Source of the DNA: an uncultured Campylobacter sp.
Lineage (GTDB): Bacteria > Campylobacterota > Campylobacteria > Campylobacterales > Campylobacteraceae
NCBI RefSeq assembly: GCF_938039205.1
Contig: NZ_CALHVM010000025.1
Coordinates: 22,530-86,529 of the forward strand
Length of the DNA: 64,000 nt
Direction of reading: 5' to 3'
Shown here: positions 54,919 through 63,767 of the stretch, piece after piece
Layout: each line of letters begins with the position of its first letter
Numbering within the stretch: the first letter of the stretch is position 1
The notes under the pieces: model-generated
Databases searched by the model: none
Told to the model about the DNA's origin: nothing
The model's input: the letters and a program-made list of their open reading frames with translations, nothing else
Made by a program: the position numbers and the translations under genes

Positions 54919-56019
54919 ATGAAATTTAACGAAAATTTGGCAAATTTAGTGAGCTACGAGGCGGGCAAACCTATCGAGCTAGTCGTGCGCGAATACGGCA
55001 TCGACGCCAAAGACGTCATCAAGCTAGCCAGCAACGAAAACCCGTACGGCACGAGCCCTGCGGTAGTAAAAGCAGTCAGCGAGATAGTAAACAAAATGCA
55101 CCTCTACCCGGACGACAGCTACTTCGAGCTAAAGGCTGCGCTAGCTAGTAAATTTGGTGTGGGCGAAAAATCTATCGTAATAGGCTCGGGAAGCGATCAG
55201 ATAATAGAATTTGCCGTGCACGCAAAGGCAAACGCTAATAAGGGAATTTTGATTGCAGGCATAACATTTGCGATGTATGAAATTTACGCTAAAGCAGCGG
55301 GTGCGAAGGTTTTTAAAACTCAGAGTAAAGAGCATGACCTGGGCGAGTTTTTGCAAATTTATAAGGCCAAAAAAGACGAGATCGGCGTTATATTTTTGTG
55401 TGTACCAAACAATCCTCTTGGAGGCTGCCTAGACGCCGAGGAAATTTATAAATTTTTAGAGCAGATTGACGCCGATACGCTCGTGGTTATCGACGGCGCA
55501 TATCAGGAGTTTGCTAAATTTAAAGACGCGAAAAAAGAGATAAGGCCGCGCGAACTCATAGCTAAATTTCCAAACGCGATATACCTGGGCACGTTTTCTA
55601 AGGCTTATGGCCTTGGCGGCATGCGCGTAGGGTACGGCATCGGCGAAGAAAGCGTGATGAGCGAGCTGGGTAAGCTAAGAGCGCCGTTTAACATAACGAC
55701 GCTTAGTTTAAAAGCGGCTATCGAGGCGCTAAAAGACGAAGAATTCGTAAAAATGACGCTTGAGACGAACTTTGAGGAGATGAAAAAGTATGAAAAATTT
55801 GCCGATCTTCATGGTATAAAGCATTTGCCGAGCTTTACAAATTTTATCGTTTTTGAATTTGAGCGTCAAAACGCGAGCGAGCTTGCTCAAAATCTGTTAA
55901 AAAAAGGTATAATTTTACGTGATCTAAAAGGCTACGGATTAAACGCGGTTCGCATAACGATCGGACTGCCTAGTCAAAACGACGTAGTTTTAAAACAAAT
56001 TGGGGGAAATTTAAAGTAA
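54919..56019 (+). CDS. hisC: Histidinol-phosphate aminotransferase HisC
   Basis: HisC transfers an amino group in histidine synthesis, and related enzymes can also serve aromatic amino acids, which would fit the place after pheA. The 366-residue protein has the class I/II aminotransferase blocks LASNENPYG, the PLP-Lys region FSKAYGLGGMRVGYG and the final R in VRITIG. The ATG at 54919 follows GGGAGGAATGAG. An in-frame upstream ATG (54874) lies inside pheA and is rejected. The stop is directly followed by fliF. Confidence 0.93.
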   Translation: MKFNENLANLVSYEAGKPIELVVREYGIDAKDVIKLASNENPYGTSPAVVKAVSEIVNKMHLYPDDSYFELKAALASKFGVGEKSIVIGSGSDQIIEFAVHAKANANKGILIAGITFAMYEIYAKAAGAKVFKTQSKEHDLGEFLQIYKAKKDEIGVIFLCVPNNPLGGCLDAEEIYKFLEQIDADTLVVIDGAYQEFAKFKDAKKEIRPRELIAKFPNAIYLGTFSKAYGLGGMRVGYGIGEESVMSELGKLRAPFNITTLSLKAAIEALKDEEFVKMTLETNFEEMKKYEKFADLHGIKHLPSFTNFIVFEFERQNASELAQNLLKKGIILRDLKGYGLNAVRITIGLPSQNDVVLKQIGGNLK

Positions 56020-57714
56020 ATGGATTTCAAAACCGCAATTCAACAAATCGGACAGGTCTATCACAACCTCTCGTTAAGACAGCGCCTAGTCGCCGCGGGC
56101 TCGGTCGTGCTCGTGGTCGGTTTTTTAGTGTTTTTGAGCATTCACAAAAGCTCAAACGAAAACTACGACGGCTATAGCGTACTTTTTGAAAACACTTCCG
56201 CCGCAGACTCTGCGCTGATAATCCAGCAACTTGAAAAAGATAAGGTAAAGTATAAAATTTTAAACGAGGGCACGATTTTGGTGCCAAACTCGGACGTTTA
56301 CCGCGAGAGGATCTCGATCGCGTCGCTTGGGATTTTAAAAGACGGCAAGGTTGGATTTGAGATTTTCGATAAACAAGAATTCGGCGCGACGGATGCCGAG
56401 CAAAAGGTCAAATTTCAGCGTGCGCTCGAGGGAGAGTTAGCTCGCACGATCGAAAGTCTAGCGCCGATAAATAAAGCCATCGTGCGTATCGCGATACCCA
56501 AAGAAACGATTTTTACCGAGCGAGCCACGCCGCCAAGTGCGTCTATCGTATTAAATTTAAAAGACGGGCAGAGCTTAAATTTAAAACAAATTACCGGCAT
56601 TAAAAATTTAGTCGCGGCCGCGGTGGCAAATTTAAAACCAGAGCAAGTCAAAATCGTGAGCCAGGACGGAGTGCCGCTTGGCGAGGAGGACGGCGAATAC
56701 GATAGCGATCAGATCACGCAACAAATCCGCTACAAACGCGACGCCGAGCACAATCTCGAAGAAAAAATCATAAACGTCCTATCGCCTATCGTTGGTGGCT
56801 CGGATAAGGTCGTAGCCAAAGTAACGATAGACTTTGACTTTGCTAGAAAAGATAGCCAAAGCGAGACCTTTGATCCAAACTCTGTAGCTAGAAGCGAACA
56901 AAACGTCGAAGAAAAACGCCAAGGTAGTAAAGAAGCCGAAGTGCAAGGCGTGCCGGGAGCTGTGAGCAATATCGGTCCGGTCGAAGGCCTGCAAGACGGT
57001 AAAATGAAAGAGCTGTATTCAAAAAGCTCATCTACGACAAACTATGAAATCTCAAAAAAAGTCGAGCGCGTCAAGGATCAGTTTGCTAAGATAAACCGCC
57101 TAAGCGCCGCTGTCGTCGTGGATGGAAAATACGAAAATAAAAAAGACGAAAAAGGAAATCCAACTAGCGAAATAGCCTACGTACCGCTTGATAAAGAGCA
57201 GCTAGCACGTATAGACGCTCTTATTCGCCAGTCTATCGGCTTTGATCCAAACAGAGGTGACGAGGTTACTGTTAGTAACTTTGAGTTCCAGCGTCAAGAC
57301 GGACAGACGCCGGCTAGCAAAGTTCAGTCCTTTTTCGAGCTTTACGTAGTGCCGTTTTTACCTATCTTAAAGTATCTTTTTGTAGCGATCTTACTATATG
57401 TATTCTACAAGAAAGTCATTACGCCGTTTATGACCAAAATGCTTGAGGACGTAAAAGAAGAAGAGATCGATCTATCCGAAAACGAGGTTCAGCTCGAGGA
57501 TAGCGAAGATACGCTGGAGAAATTTCAAGCAGCTAGGAAAAAGGTTGAGGAGCAGCTGGGTATCGGAGATAACTTTAATGAGGACGACCTGCGCTACGAT
57601 GTATTACTAGAAAAGATGAAACTAGTCGTTCAAGATCGCAGCGAAGAGATAGCCGTATTGCTTCAAGATATGATAAAAAACGATTCGGACTTTACCAACC
57701 GTAAGGACTTTTAA
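56020..57714 (+). CDS. fliF: Flagellar MS-ring protein FliF
   Basis: FliF makes the MS ring in the cytoplasmic membrane, the base of the flagellar motor. The 564-residue protein has an N-terminal helix (about 18-40), two ring-building periplasmic domains and a second membrane helix (about 440-466). A cytoplasmic tail ends in the FliG-binding segment, where EKMKLVVQDRSEEIAVLLQ is visible. Length is normal. It starts on the base after hisC and overlaps fliG by 1 base (TAATG). Confidence 0.96.
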   Translation: MDFKTAIQQIGQVYHNLSLRQRLVAAGSVVLVVGFLVFLSIHKSSNENYDGYSVLFENTSAADSALIIQQLEKDKVKYKILNEGTILVPNSDVYRERISIASLGILKDGKVGFEIFDKQEFGATDAEQKVKFQRALEGELARTIESLAPINKAIVRIAIPKETIFTERATPPSASIVLNLKDGQSLNLKQITGIKNLVAAAVANLKPEQVKIVSQDGVPLGEEDGEYDSDQITQQIRYKRDAEHNLEEKIINVLSPIVGGSDKVVAKVTIDFDFARKDSQSETFDPNSVARSEQNVEEKRQGSKEAEVQGVPGAVSNIGPVEGLQDGKMKELYSKSSSTTNYEISKKVERVKDQFAKINRLSAAVVVDGKYENKKDEKGNPTSEIAYVPLDKEQLARIDALIRQSIGFDPNRGDEVTVSNFEFQRQDGQTPASKVQSFFELYVVPFLPILKYLFVAILLYVFYKKVITPFMTKMLEDVKEEEIDLSENEVQLEDSEDTLEKFQAARKKVEEQLGIGDNFNEDDLRYDVLLEKMKLVVQDRSEEIAVLLQDMIKNDSDFTNRKDF

Positions 57715-58745
57715 TGGCAATAAAGTTAAATGAACAACAAAAGATGATTTACGACGACCTTTCGATGCCCGAAAAGGTCGCTATTTTGCTTATTCAGCTA
57801 GGCGAGGACGTTACGACTTTGCTCTTTTCTCATATGGAGGTTGACGTCATAACCGAAATTTCGCGCTATATAGCTACCGCAAAGAGTACCGACAAAAGCG
57901 TAGCTGCTGCGGTTTTAGAGGAATTTTACGCTCTCATGCAGTCAAATCAGTATATGAGAAGCGGCGGCTTAGAGTACGCGAAAGAAATTTTATACCGCAC
58001 CTTTGGTCCGGAAGCTGCGCAAAAGATACTCGACAAGCTCGCAAAAAGCATGGAAAACACAAAGAGCTTCGGTTATCTTACCAAGGTCAAGCCTCAGCAG
58101 CTTGCAGACTTTATTGTTAACGAACATCCGCAGACTATCGCGCTTATTTTGGCGCATATGGACTCAACCAGCGCAGCCGAGACGCTTTCGTTTTTTAATA
58201 ACGAGCTTAGAAGCGAGGTCGTCGTAAGAATGGCAAATTTGGGCGACATCAGCCCGTCTATAATCAAACGCGTTTCAACGGTGCTAGAAGGCAAACTAGA
58301 GAGCCTCACGTCCTACAAAGTCGAAGTCGGCGGACCAAGGGCCGTGGCGGAGGTGTTAAACCGCCTCGGCCAAAAGGCATCCAAAGCTACGATCGAATAT
58401 ATCGAGGACGTCGACGACAAGCTCGCTACGACCATCAAAGAGCTTATGTTTACCTTTGAGGATATTAACACCCTCAATCAAGCAGCTATCCGCGAAATAC
58501 TTAAAAACGTCGATAAAAAAGACCTTATGATTGCCCTAAAAGGTAGCGGCGACGCATTGAGAGATAAATTTCTCTCCAGTATGTCTCAACGCGCCAGCGA
58601 TTCGTTTAAAGAAGAAATGCAGTTTTTGGGAGCGGTGCGCGTAAAAGACGTCGAAGAGGCGCAGCGCCGCATAGTAGAGCAGGTTCAGGCCTTAGCGGAA
58701 AGCGGGGCGTTCCAAATAGGCGAAAGCGATGAGATGATAGAATGA
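57714..58745 (+). CDS. fliG: Flagellar motor switch protein FliG
   Basis: FliG sits under the MS ring and converts stator work into rotation. The 343-residue protein has the N-terminal FliF-binding domain (1-110) and the middle domain with the EHPQ motif in NEHPQTIALILAHM (about 134-147). The C-terminal torque domain carries alternating charged residues (DVDDKLATTIKELMFTF, KNVDKKDLMIALKG). It overlaps fliH by 4 bases (ATGA). Confidence 0.97.
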   Translation: MAIKLNEQQKMIYDDLSMPEKVAILLIQLGEDVTTLLFSHMEVDVITEISRYIATAKSTDKSVAAAVLEEFYALMQSNQYMRSGGLEYAKEILYRTFGPEAAQKILDKLAKSMENTKSFGYLTKVKPQQLADFIVNEHPQTIALILAHMDSTSAAETLSFFNNELRSEVVVRMANLGDISPSIIKRVSTVLEGKLESLTSYKVEVGGPRAVAEVLNRLGQKASKATIEYIEDVDDKLATTIKELMFTFEDINTLNQAAIREILKNVDKKDLMIALKGSGDALRDKFLSSMSQRASDSFKEEMQFLGAVRVKDVEEAQRRIVEQVQALAESGAFQIGESDEMIE

Positions 58746-59554
58746 AAAGTAGCGTAATAACAAATGAGCGCTCAAAAGAGCACTTCGTAGAAAACTATCG
58801 GTTTAAAATTTTAGGTCAGGAAAAAAGAAGCGAGGATACACGCTCGACCCACGAAAGCGAATCCGGCCGCACGACCGAGCATAACGAGCGAGCCTTAAAC
58901 GGCGAGCAAGAGAGCTCAAATTTAAACGACGCAAAAGAGCAAGGCGGGCATTTTAAGCCTGAGTCAAGCTTTATCGAGGAGCTTTTGAAGCGCACCGACG
59001 AGATGAGCGGCAGTATGATAAAGCTGCAAATGCAAATCGAAAACCAAGAAAACGAATTTGCTAAACGCCTAGAGAGCGAGATCCAGCGCGCTAAAGAGGA
59101 CGGCATAAAGCAGGGTAGAGACGAGGCGGCGGCTAAATTCGACGAGGAGCTAAAGGCGCTTGAGAGCAGATATCTGGGATCTATAAATAAGCTAGAGGAG
59201 CAGGCGGCTAAATTTGAAAGCCTCATCTCATCTAGCGAAGCGCAGCTACCGACTACCGCAATCGAGATCGCAAAAGAGGTCGTGAAAAAAGAGATTTCTC
59301 TAAATTCGGCAAACATCGCCGCAGCTATCTGTAAGGAGCTTTTTAGCGAGATAAAAGACGCCAAAGAGGTGCAGATAAAGGTAAATCCGAAAGATTACGA
59401 GTTTATCAAAGAAAATTTCTCCGGTCAAAACGTCAAAATCTCCGCCGACGAAGCCATCAGCGCGGGCGGAGCGATCGTGCTTAGCGACGCGGGCAACCTC
59501 GAGGGCACGATCGAAGCTAGACTAGAAAAAATCAAAAAGATAATAGGACAATGA
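58742..59554 (+). CDS. fliH: Flagellar assembly protein FliH
   Basis: FliH is the stator-like partner of the export ATPase FliI. The 270-residue protein has a polar N-terminus (Glu/Ser/Arg rich), a long charged helix or coiled coil (about 75-155) and a C-terminal FliH domain. The last includes AIEIAKEVVKKEISLN and GGAIVLSDAGNLEGTIEARLEKIKKI. It is longer than the E. coli protein, as is usual in Campylobacterota. It overlaps dxs by 4 bases. Confidence 0.93.
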   Translation: MKSSVITNERSKEHFVENYRFKILGQEKRSEDTRSTHESESGRTTEHNERALNGEQESSNLNDAKEQGGHFKPESSFIEELLKRTDEMSGSMIKLQMQIENQENEFAKRLESEIQRAKEDGIKQGRDEAAAKFDEELKALESRYLGSINKLEEQAAKFESLISSSEAQLPTTAIEIAKEVVKKEISLNSANIAAAICKELFSEIKDAKEVQIKVNPKDYEFIKENFSGQNVKISADEAISAGGAIVLSDAGNLEGTIEARLEKIKKIIGQ

Positions 59555-61401
59555 TAGACGTAAAATCTATGAACATGGAGGAGCTCGAAGCGCTTTGCGG
59601 AAAGCTCCGAGATAAAATTTTACAAACCGTCAGCGCAAACGGCGGGCATCTGAGCTCAAACATCGGCGCGGTCGAGCTAATCGTCGCGATGCATTATGTT
59701 TTCGACGCCGTAAAAGATCCGTTTATATTTGACGTCAGCCACCAAAGCTACGCGCACAAGCTAATCACGGGGCGCTGGGATAAATTTGACACGCTTAGAA
59801 AATTTGGCGGTATCAGCGGCTACACCAAGCCCTCCGAGAGCAAATACGACTACTTTATCGCCGGCCACAGCTCCACCTCGATCTCGCTAGCAGTCGGCGC
59901 GTCAAAGGCGATCAAGCTAAAGGGCGAGGATCGCATCCCCGTGGCCCTCATCGGTGACGGCTCGATGAGTGCGGGTATCGCGTACGAGGCGCTAAACGAG
60001 CTAGGCGATATCAAAAATCCCTGCGTCATCATCCTAAACGACAATGAAATGAGCATCAGTAAGCCAATCGGCGCCTTTAGTAACTACCTCTCGCAGATGA
60101 TGGCAGGGCCGCTGTATCAGAAGTTTAAAAGCCGAGTCGAGAGATTTTTGAGCTATATGCCAGATGGCGCCGCGTATATGGCGCGCAGGATGGAGGAGGG
60201 CATCAGGATATTTACGCCGGGGATGTTTTTCGAGGAGCTTGGGCTTGAGTACATCGGTCCCGTAAACGGCCACGACGTGAAGGCGCTCATCGAGGCTTTT
60301 AGCGTCGCAAAAGGGATGAAAAAGCCCGTCGTCGTGCACGCTCAGACGCTAAAAGGCAAAGGCTACGAAAAGGCCGAGGGGCATCTAGCAAGCTGGCACG
60401 GCGTGAGTCCGTTTGATTTGCAAAGCGGCGAAGCTATCAAAAAATCAGCCGCCAAATCGGCCACAGCGCTCTTTGCCGAAAATTTACTAGACCTCGCCTG
60501 TAGGCATGAGGATATCGTCGGAGTTACCGCCGCGATGCCTACGGGCACGGGCATAGACGCTTTGATGGAGAGATTTCCGGATAGATTTTGGGACGTAGCG
60601 ATCGCCGAGCAGCACGCCGTCGCCTCGATGGCCGCTATGGCAAAAGAGGGCTTTAAGCCATTTATCGCGATTTATTCGACCTTTTTGCAGCGGGCTTTTG
60701 ACCAGGTCGTACACGACTGCGCGATCATGAATCTAAACGTCGTCTTTGCGATGGACCGCGCTGGCATCGTCGGCGAGGACGGCGAGACGCATCAGGGCGC
60801 GTTTGACGTTAGTTATCTAAATTTGATCCCGAATTTAACTATTTTCGCGCCTCGCTGTGCCGATAGTTTTAGATTTGCGATGCATTACGCCTACGCTCAC
60901 GAGGGGCCTTGCGCTCTTCGCTATCCGCGCGGAGCTTTTGCGCTGGCGCAGGGCGAATTTGAGGTGCGAGAGCTAAAGCTCGGCAAGGGCGAGATTTTGG
61001 TCGAGGGCGGCGGCGAAGCAGCCTTTATCGCTTACGGCAACGCCGTGGGCAAGGCAAACGCCGCGCGCAAAATTTTACTAGAAAAAACGGACGGCAAATT
61101 TGACCCGAGCCTCGTTGATCTAGTGTTTGTTAAGCCGCTTGACGGCGAACTTTTGCAAGAGCTCGCGCGCAAGCATAAAATTTGGTACGTCTTTTCCGAT
61201 ACTGCAAAAAAAGGCGGCGTAGGCGAGATTTTGGCTGCGTTTTTGCAGGAGCGGCGCATTTTTGACGTGCGCATCGTTAGCTTTGAGTTTGACGACGCGT
61301 TTATCCCGCACGGCGCTACGGCCGATGTCGAGAGGGCTCTTGGTATCGATGCGGCGAGCGTTTGCGAGAAAATTTTAGCCCAAAAGGCAGATCAAATTTA
61401 A
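59551..61401 (+). CDS. dxs: 1-deoxy-D-xylulose-5-phosphate synthase Dxs
   Basis: Dxs condenses pyruvate and glyceraldehyde 3-phosphate, the first step of the non-mevalonate isoprenoid pathway; it supplies the quinone tail and lipid carriers. The 616-residue thiamine-diphosphate enzyme has the N-terminal GGHLSSNIGAVEL, DVSHQSYAHK, the ThDP motif GDGSMSAGIAYEALNE, NGHDV, AEQHAV and DRAGIVGEDGETHQGAFD. It is the last gene of the fliFGH-dxs chain and overlaps fliH (ATGA), so its level follows the flagellar genes unless an internal promoter exists. Confidence 0.97.
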   Translation: MIDVKSMNMEELEALCGKLRDKILQTVSANGGHLSSNIGAVELIVAMHYVFDAVKDPFIFDVSHQSYAHKLITGRWDKFDTLRKFGGISGYTKPSESKYDYFIAGHSSTSISLAVGASKAIKLKGEDRIPVALIGDGSMSAGIAYEALNELGDIKNPCVIILNDNEMSISKPIGAFSNYLSQMMAGPLYQKFKSRVERFLSYMPDGAAYMARRMEEGIRIFTPGMFFEELGLEYIGPVNGHDVKALIEAFSVAKGMKKPVVVHAQTLKGKGYEKAEGHLASWHGVSPFDLQSGEAIKKSAAKSATALFAENLLDLACRHEDIVGVTAAMPTGTGIDALMERFPDRFWDVAIAEQHAVASMAAMAKEGFKPFIAIYSTFLQRAFDQVVHDCAIMNLNVVFAMDRAGIVGEDGETHQGAFDVSYLNLIPNLTIFAPRCADSFRFAMHYAYAHEGPCALRYPRGAFALAQGEFEVRELKLGKGEILVEGGGEAAFIAYGNAVGKANAARKILLEKTDGKFDPSLVDLVFVKPLDGELLQELARKHKIWYVFSDTAKKGGVGEILAAFLQERRIFDVRIVSFEFDDAFIPHGATADVERALGIDAASVCEKILAQKADQI

Positions 61402-62251
61402 GCTGAAGCTTTTTTGCGTTTCGGTTTTATGCATTTTGGCGAGCGCATTTAGGCGGAGAAGGCGAAAAATTTGAGCGAAACAAACCTTTTTATACTCGGT
61501 CCCGCCGCTATTACTTTGATTTACCACTCCTAAACGGCACAGGCAAATTTGTGCGCATCAAGCCGGTTTTATTTATTTTTATCTTCGTTTATCTTTTTTA
61601 CGGACTGGCTTGCGAGCGAATTTTTGGGTTAAATTTGAGTCGCGATAGGCTTTTGTGCTAAGGTTTGTTTTGCTCGCTGTGTCCTAGGATAAAATCGCTA
61701 AAAAACATTACAGACTTTCGTTTTTTGCCGTTTATAATGCTTAAATTTGGCGCCGGTGCTTGATTTGACGCGGATTATATCAAAAAGGTAAAATTTAAGT
61801 AGATTTTTGCTCGTAAATTTAGCCGTGCAGCAAGGCACAGAAGCTTGTTTAAATTTAAAATCGCAATTAGCGAAAACTATTTTTACGCCTTTGCTTGAAA
61901 AACGTAGCCGTATCTAAAACGCTGCGGTATCGCCGCAACCGACAAAAAATAAATTTTACGGTAGTGATGATAAGCGGCGTTCGGTTGCAACGATCGATAA
62001 CAAAATTTATGTCGCATTAAAAAGTAGGATTTTTATTTAAATTCGGCGAGCAAACCATCAAATTTAAATCGCATTCAAATTTAAGCCCAAAGGTCTAAAA
62101 TTTACCTTGAGTATAGCGCTTAAACTCGTAAAAAGTATAAATTTGACCATAAACGACACAAATTTTAGTAAATAATAATTTATATTACCAACTATAAAGA
62201 AGTTTTAAATAAAATTTTTGTATATTTAGCTAAAAAATATTAGGAAAAACT
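61402..62251. other. 850-base gap between dxs and perR with a possible gene remnant
   Basis: No intact gene is seen. Near its start one frame reads LKLFCVSVLCILASAF, like a signal peptide. A different frame is then open for about 85 codons with a hydrophobic segment (IKPVLFIFIFVYLFYGLA) but has no start codon. This looks like a frameshifted small membrane or secreted protein, or chance. The rest is AT-rich, with many AAATTT words, and must hold the perR promoter. Confidence 0.4.
62169..62182. promoter_or_regulatory. Candidate PerR/Fur-type operator upstream of perR
   Basis: TAAAT and ATTTA face each other around AATA within TAGTAAATAATAATTTATATT, about 70 bases before the ATG. Fur-family boxes are AT-rich inverted repeats, and PerR is known to repress itself in C. 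jejuni. The assignment is weak because the whole region is AT-rich. Confidence 0.25.
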
Positions 62252-62662
62252 ATGAACTATATGGAACTTCTCAAAAATCACGGGCTCAAAGCCACCCCGC
62301 AGCGCCTCAGCGTGCTCAAAATCCTCGACCGCCACACGCACCCAACGATCGACGAGCTTTATGAGGAGATCTGCGCCGAAAACCCGTCCGTATCGCTCGC
62401 GACGGTGTACAAAAACCTAAATATGCTAAAGGACGAAGGCCTCGTCGTCGAGGTCAATATGCCAAATCAAAAGGCGCGCTACGATATCTTTAGCTACCCG
62501 CACATCCACGTCGTATGCGAGAGCTGCGGGCATGTCGAGGACTATAACTTCTGCGAGGCGCTGAGCGAGTACAAGGAAAATTTGGAGAGAAAGCTCGGAA
62601 ATTTCATCGAAAAGATGAATGTGCTCGTAACTGTAAAAGACTGCAAAAACTGCCGCCATTAA
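62252..62662 (+). CDS. perR: Fur-family peroxide regulator PerR
   Basis: This Fur-family metal-dependent repressor has 136 residues. The winged helix (about 1-80) includes LKATPQRLSVLKIL, PTIDELYEEI and the recognition helix SVSLATVYKNLNMLKDEGLV. The C-terminal part has the regulatory HIHVVCESCGH stretch and a structural zinc site from two CxxC pairs (CESC, CKNC). PerR rather than Fur is inferred from gene order (after dxs, as I recall in C. jejuni) and from the short C-terminus. PerR controls catalase and peroxidase genes. AGGAAAAACT precedes the ATG. Confidence 0.88.
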   Translation: MNYMELLKNHGLKATPQRLSVLKILDRHTHPTIDELYEEICAENPSVSLATVYKNLNMLKDEGLVVEVNMPNQKARYDIFSYPHIHVVCESCGHVEDYNFCEALSEYKENLERKLGNFIEKMNVLVTVKDCKNCRH

Positions 62663-62871
62663 GCTTTTGGCTCGCTTTTTGGTGGGCTAAATTTTCTCTC
62701 GTTTATAGCTTTATAATGAATTAAATTCGGGCTTATGCTAATAAAATTTGCAGCTGTTTTTGATCCTGCAAGTGAGCTTTTTGCCAAGAATAAGTTATAC
62801 TTGCGGGTGCTTGGCGGCGCTAAAAGCGGCGACATTGTGCATTTTAACCTACCATAAATTTATACTAAAGC

Positions 62872-63555
62872 TCACTCCGCGACGCGATTTGCCCAGATCA
62901 AAAACTCATCGCTCGGGTTCTCGTCGTCTAGATGCGCGGGAGTGACGAGCTCAAGCGCGGTTTGCGGGATCGTCGTTTTAAACGTCTGTGTTACCCACTG
63001 CTGAAATTTCACGTTTGGATGCACGATAAAGTCGTCATTCTCGCTGTTTGGCGGAGCACTAAAATCCTCGTCCCAGCAGATTTCATCGTATCCTATCGCA
63101 ATCAACCGCAAAAAATCAAGTCCACTATGAGCCAAAATGCAGGTCATCATCGAGCCTGAGCCGGAGCCCATGTGTACGATCTTCGTTTCACCCGCATCAC
63201 CCAGCCACAGCGCGCACATCGAGCCCTCCGAGCCGCTGCCTGCGAACACGCAAAGCCGCTGCTTGATCTCCGCGGCAAGCTCGCGATCCTCGCCGTAAAA
63301 CCAATACCTTAACTCCTCGTCGCGATTTTTCGGATCATCCGTGAAAAAGACAATGTCCGTGCCGCCCTCTCGCTCATCGTCGCTCCAACTCTGCTGCAGC
63401 CGATCCTGTGGGTAGAGATAGCCGCGTCTGCGCCCGCCAACGTCGTCATAAAAGCCGTTTGCTTCGATCCACGCATAAAGCGCCTGGGTCTCGCTCGGCA
63501 CGCGCATGCCCTGCGGTAGCGCCTCGCGCAGCTGCGCTAACAATAAATTTTCCAC
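62872..63555 (-). CDS. SUKH (SMI1/KNR4)-like protein, 227 aa
   Basis: I infer a SUKH-like fold from an early helix (LYAWIEANGFY), YLYPQDRLQQSW, the strand-turn-strand part LCVFAGSGSEGSMCALWLG, GSGSGSMMTCILAHSGLDFLRLIAIGYDE in sections, and a trailing helix. SUKH proteins often serve as immunity proteins against contact-dependent toxins. It is a second member in the window but is not closely similar to the 195-residue one. The GTG start follows AAAGGAGCGATT. No toxin gene is near; the phosphatase remnant lies beyond it in the same direction. Confidence 0.5.
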   Translation of the reverse strand: MENLLLAQLREALPQGMRVPSETQALYAWIEANGFYDDVGGRRRGYLYPQDRLQQSWSDDEREGGTDIVFFTDDPKNRDEELRYWFYGEDRELAAEIKQRLCVFAGSGSEGSMCALWLGDAGETKIVHMGSGSGSMMTCILAHSGLDFLRLIAIGYDEICWDEDFSAPPNSENDDFIVHPNVKFQQWVTQTFKTTIPQTALELVTPAHLDDENPSDEFLIWANRVAE

Positions 63556-63767
63556 AATCGCTCCTTTTGCTAAATTTGATGCTCGAATTTTAATGCGTTT
63601 TGGCTAAATTTTTAAGTTTTATTGCTTTAAGGCCTATTAAAAATTTTTTACTTTAAATTTATCTCACTTCGGATATACCAGTGATACCGTCATCAAATTT
63701 GGTTTATAGCGTCGCTAAAAGTTGAATACAAATTTCACGCCGTCTGACCTAACGGGCGAAATTTCGT

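Noticed and set aside
61395..61420. Terminator after dxs (AAGC-TGAA-GCTTTTTT)
   Set aside because: Only a 4-base stem; too weak to call.
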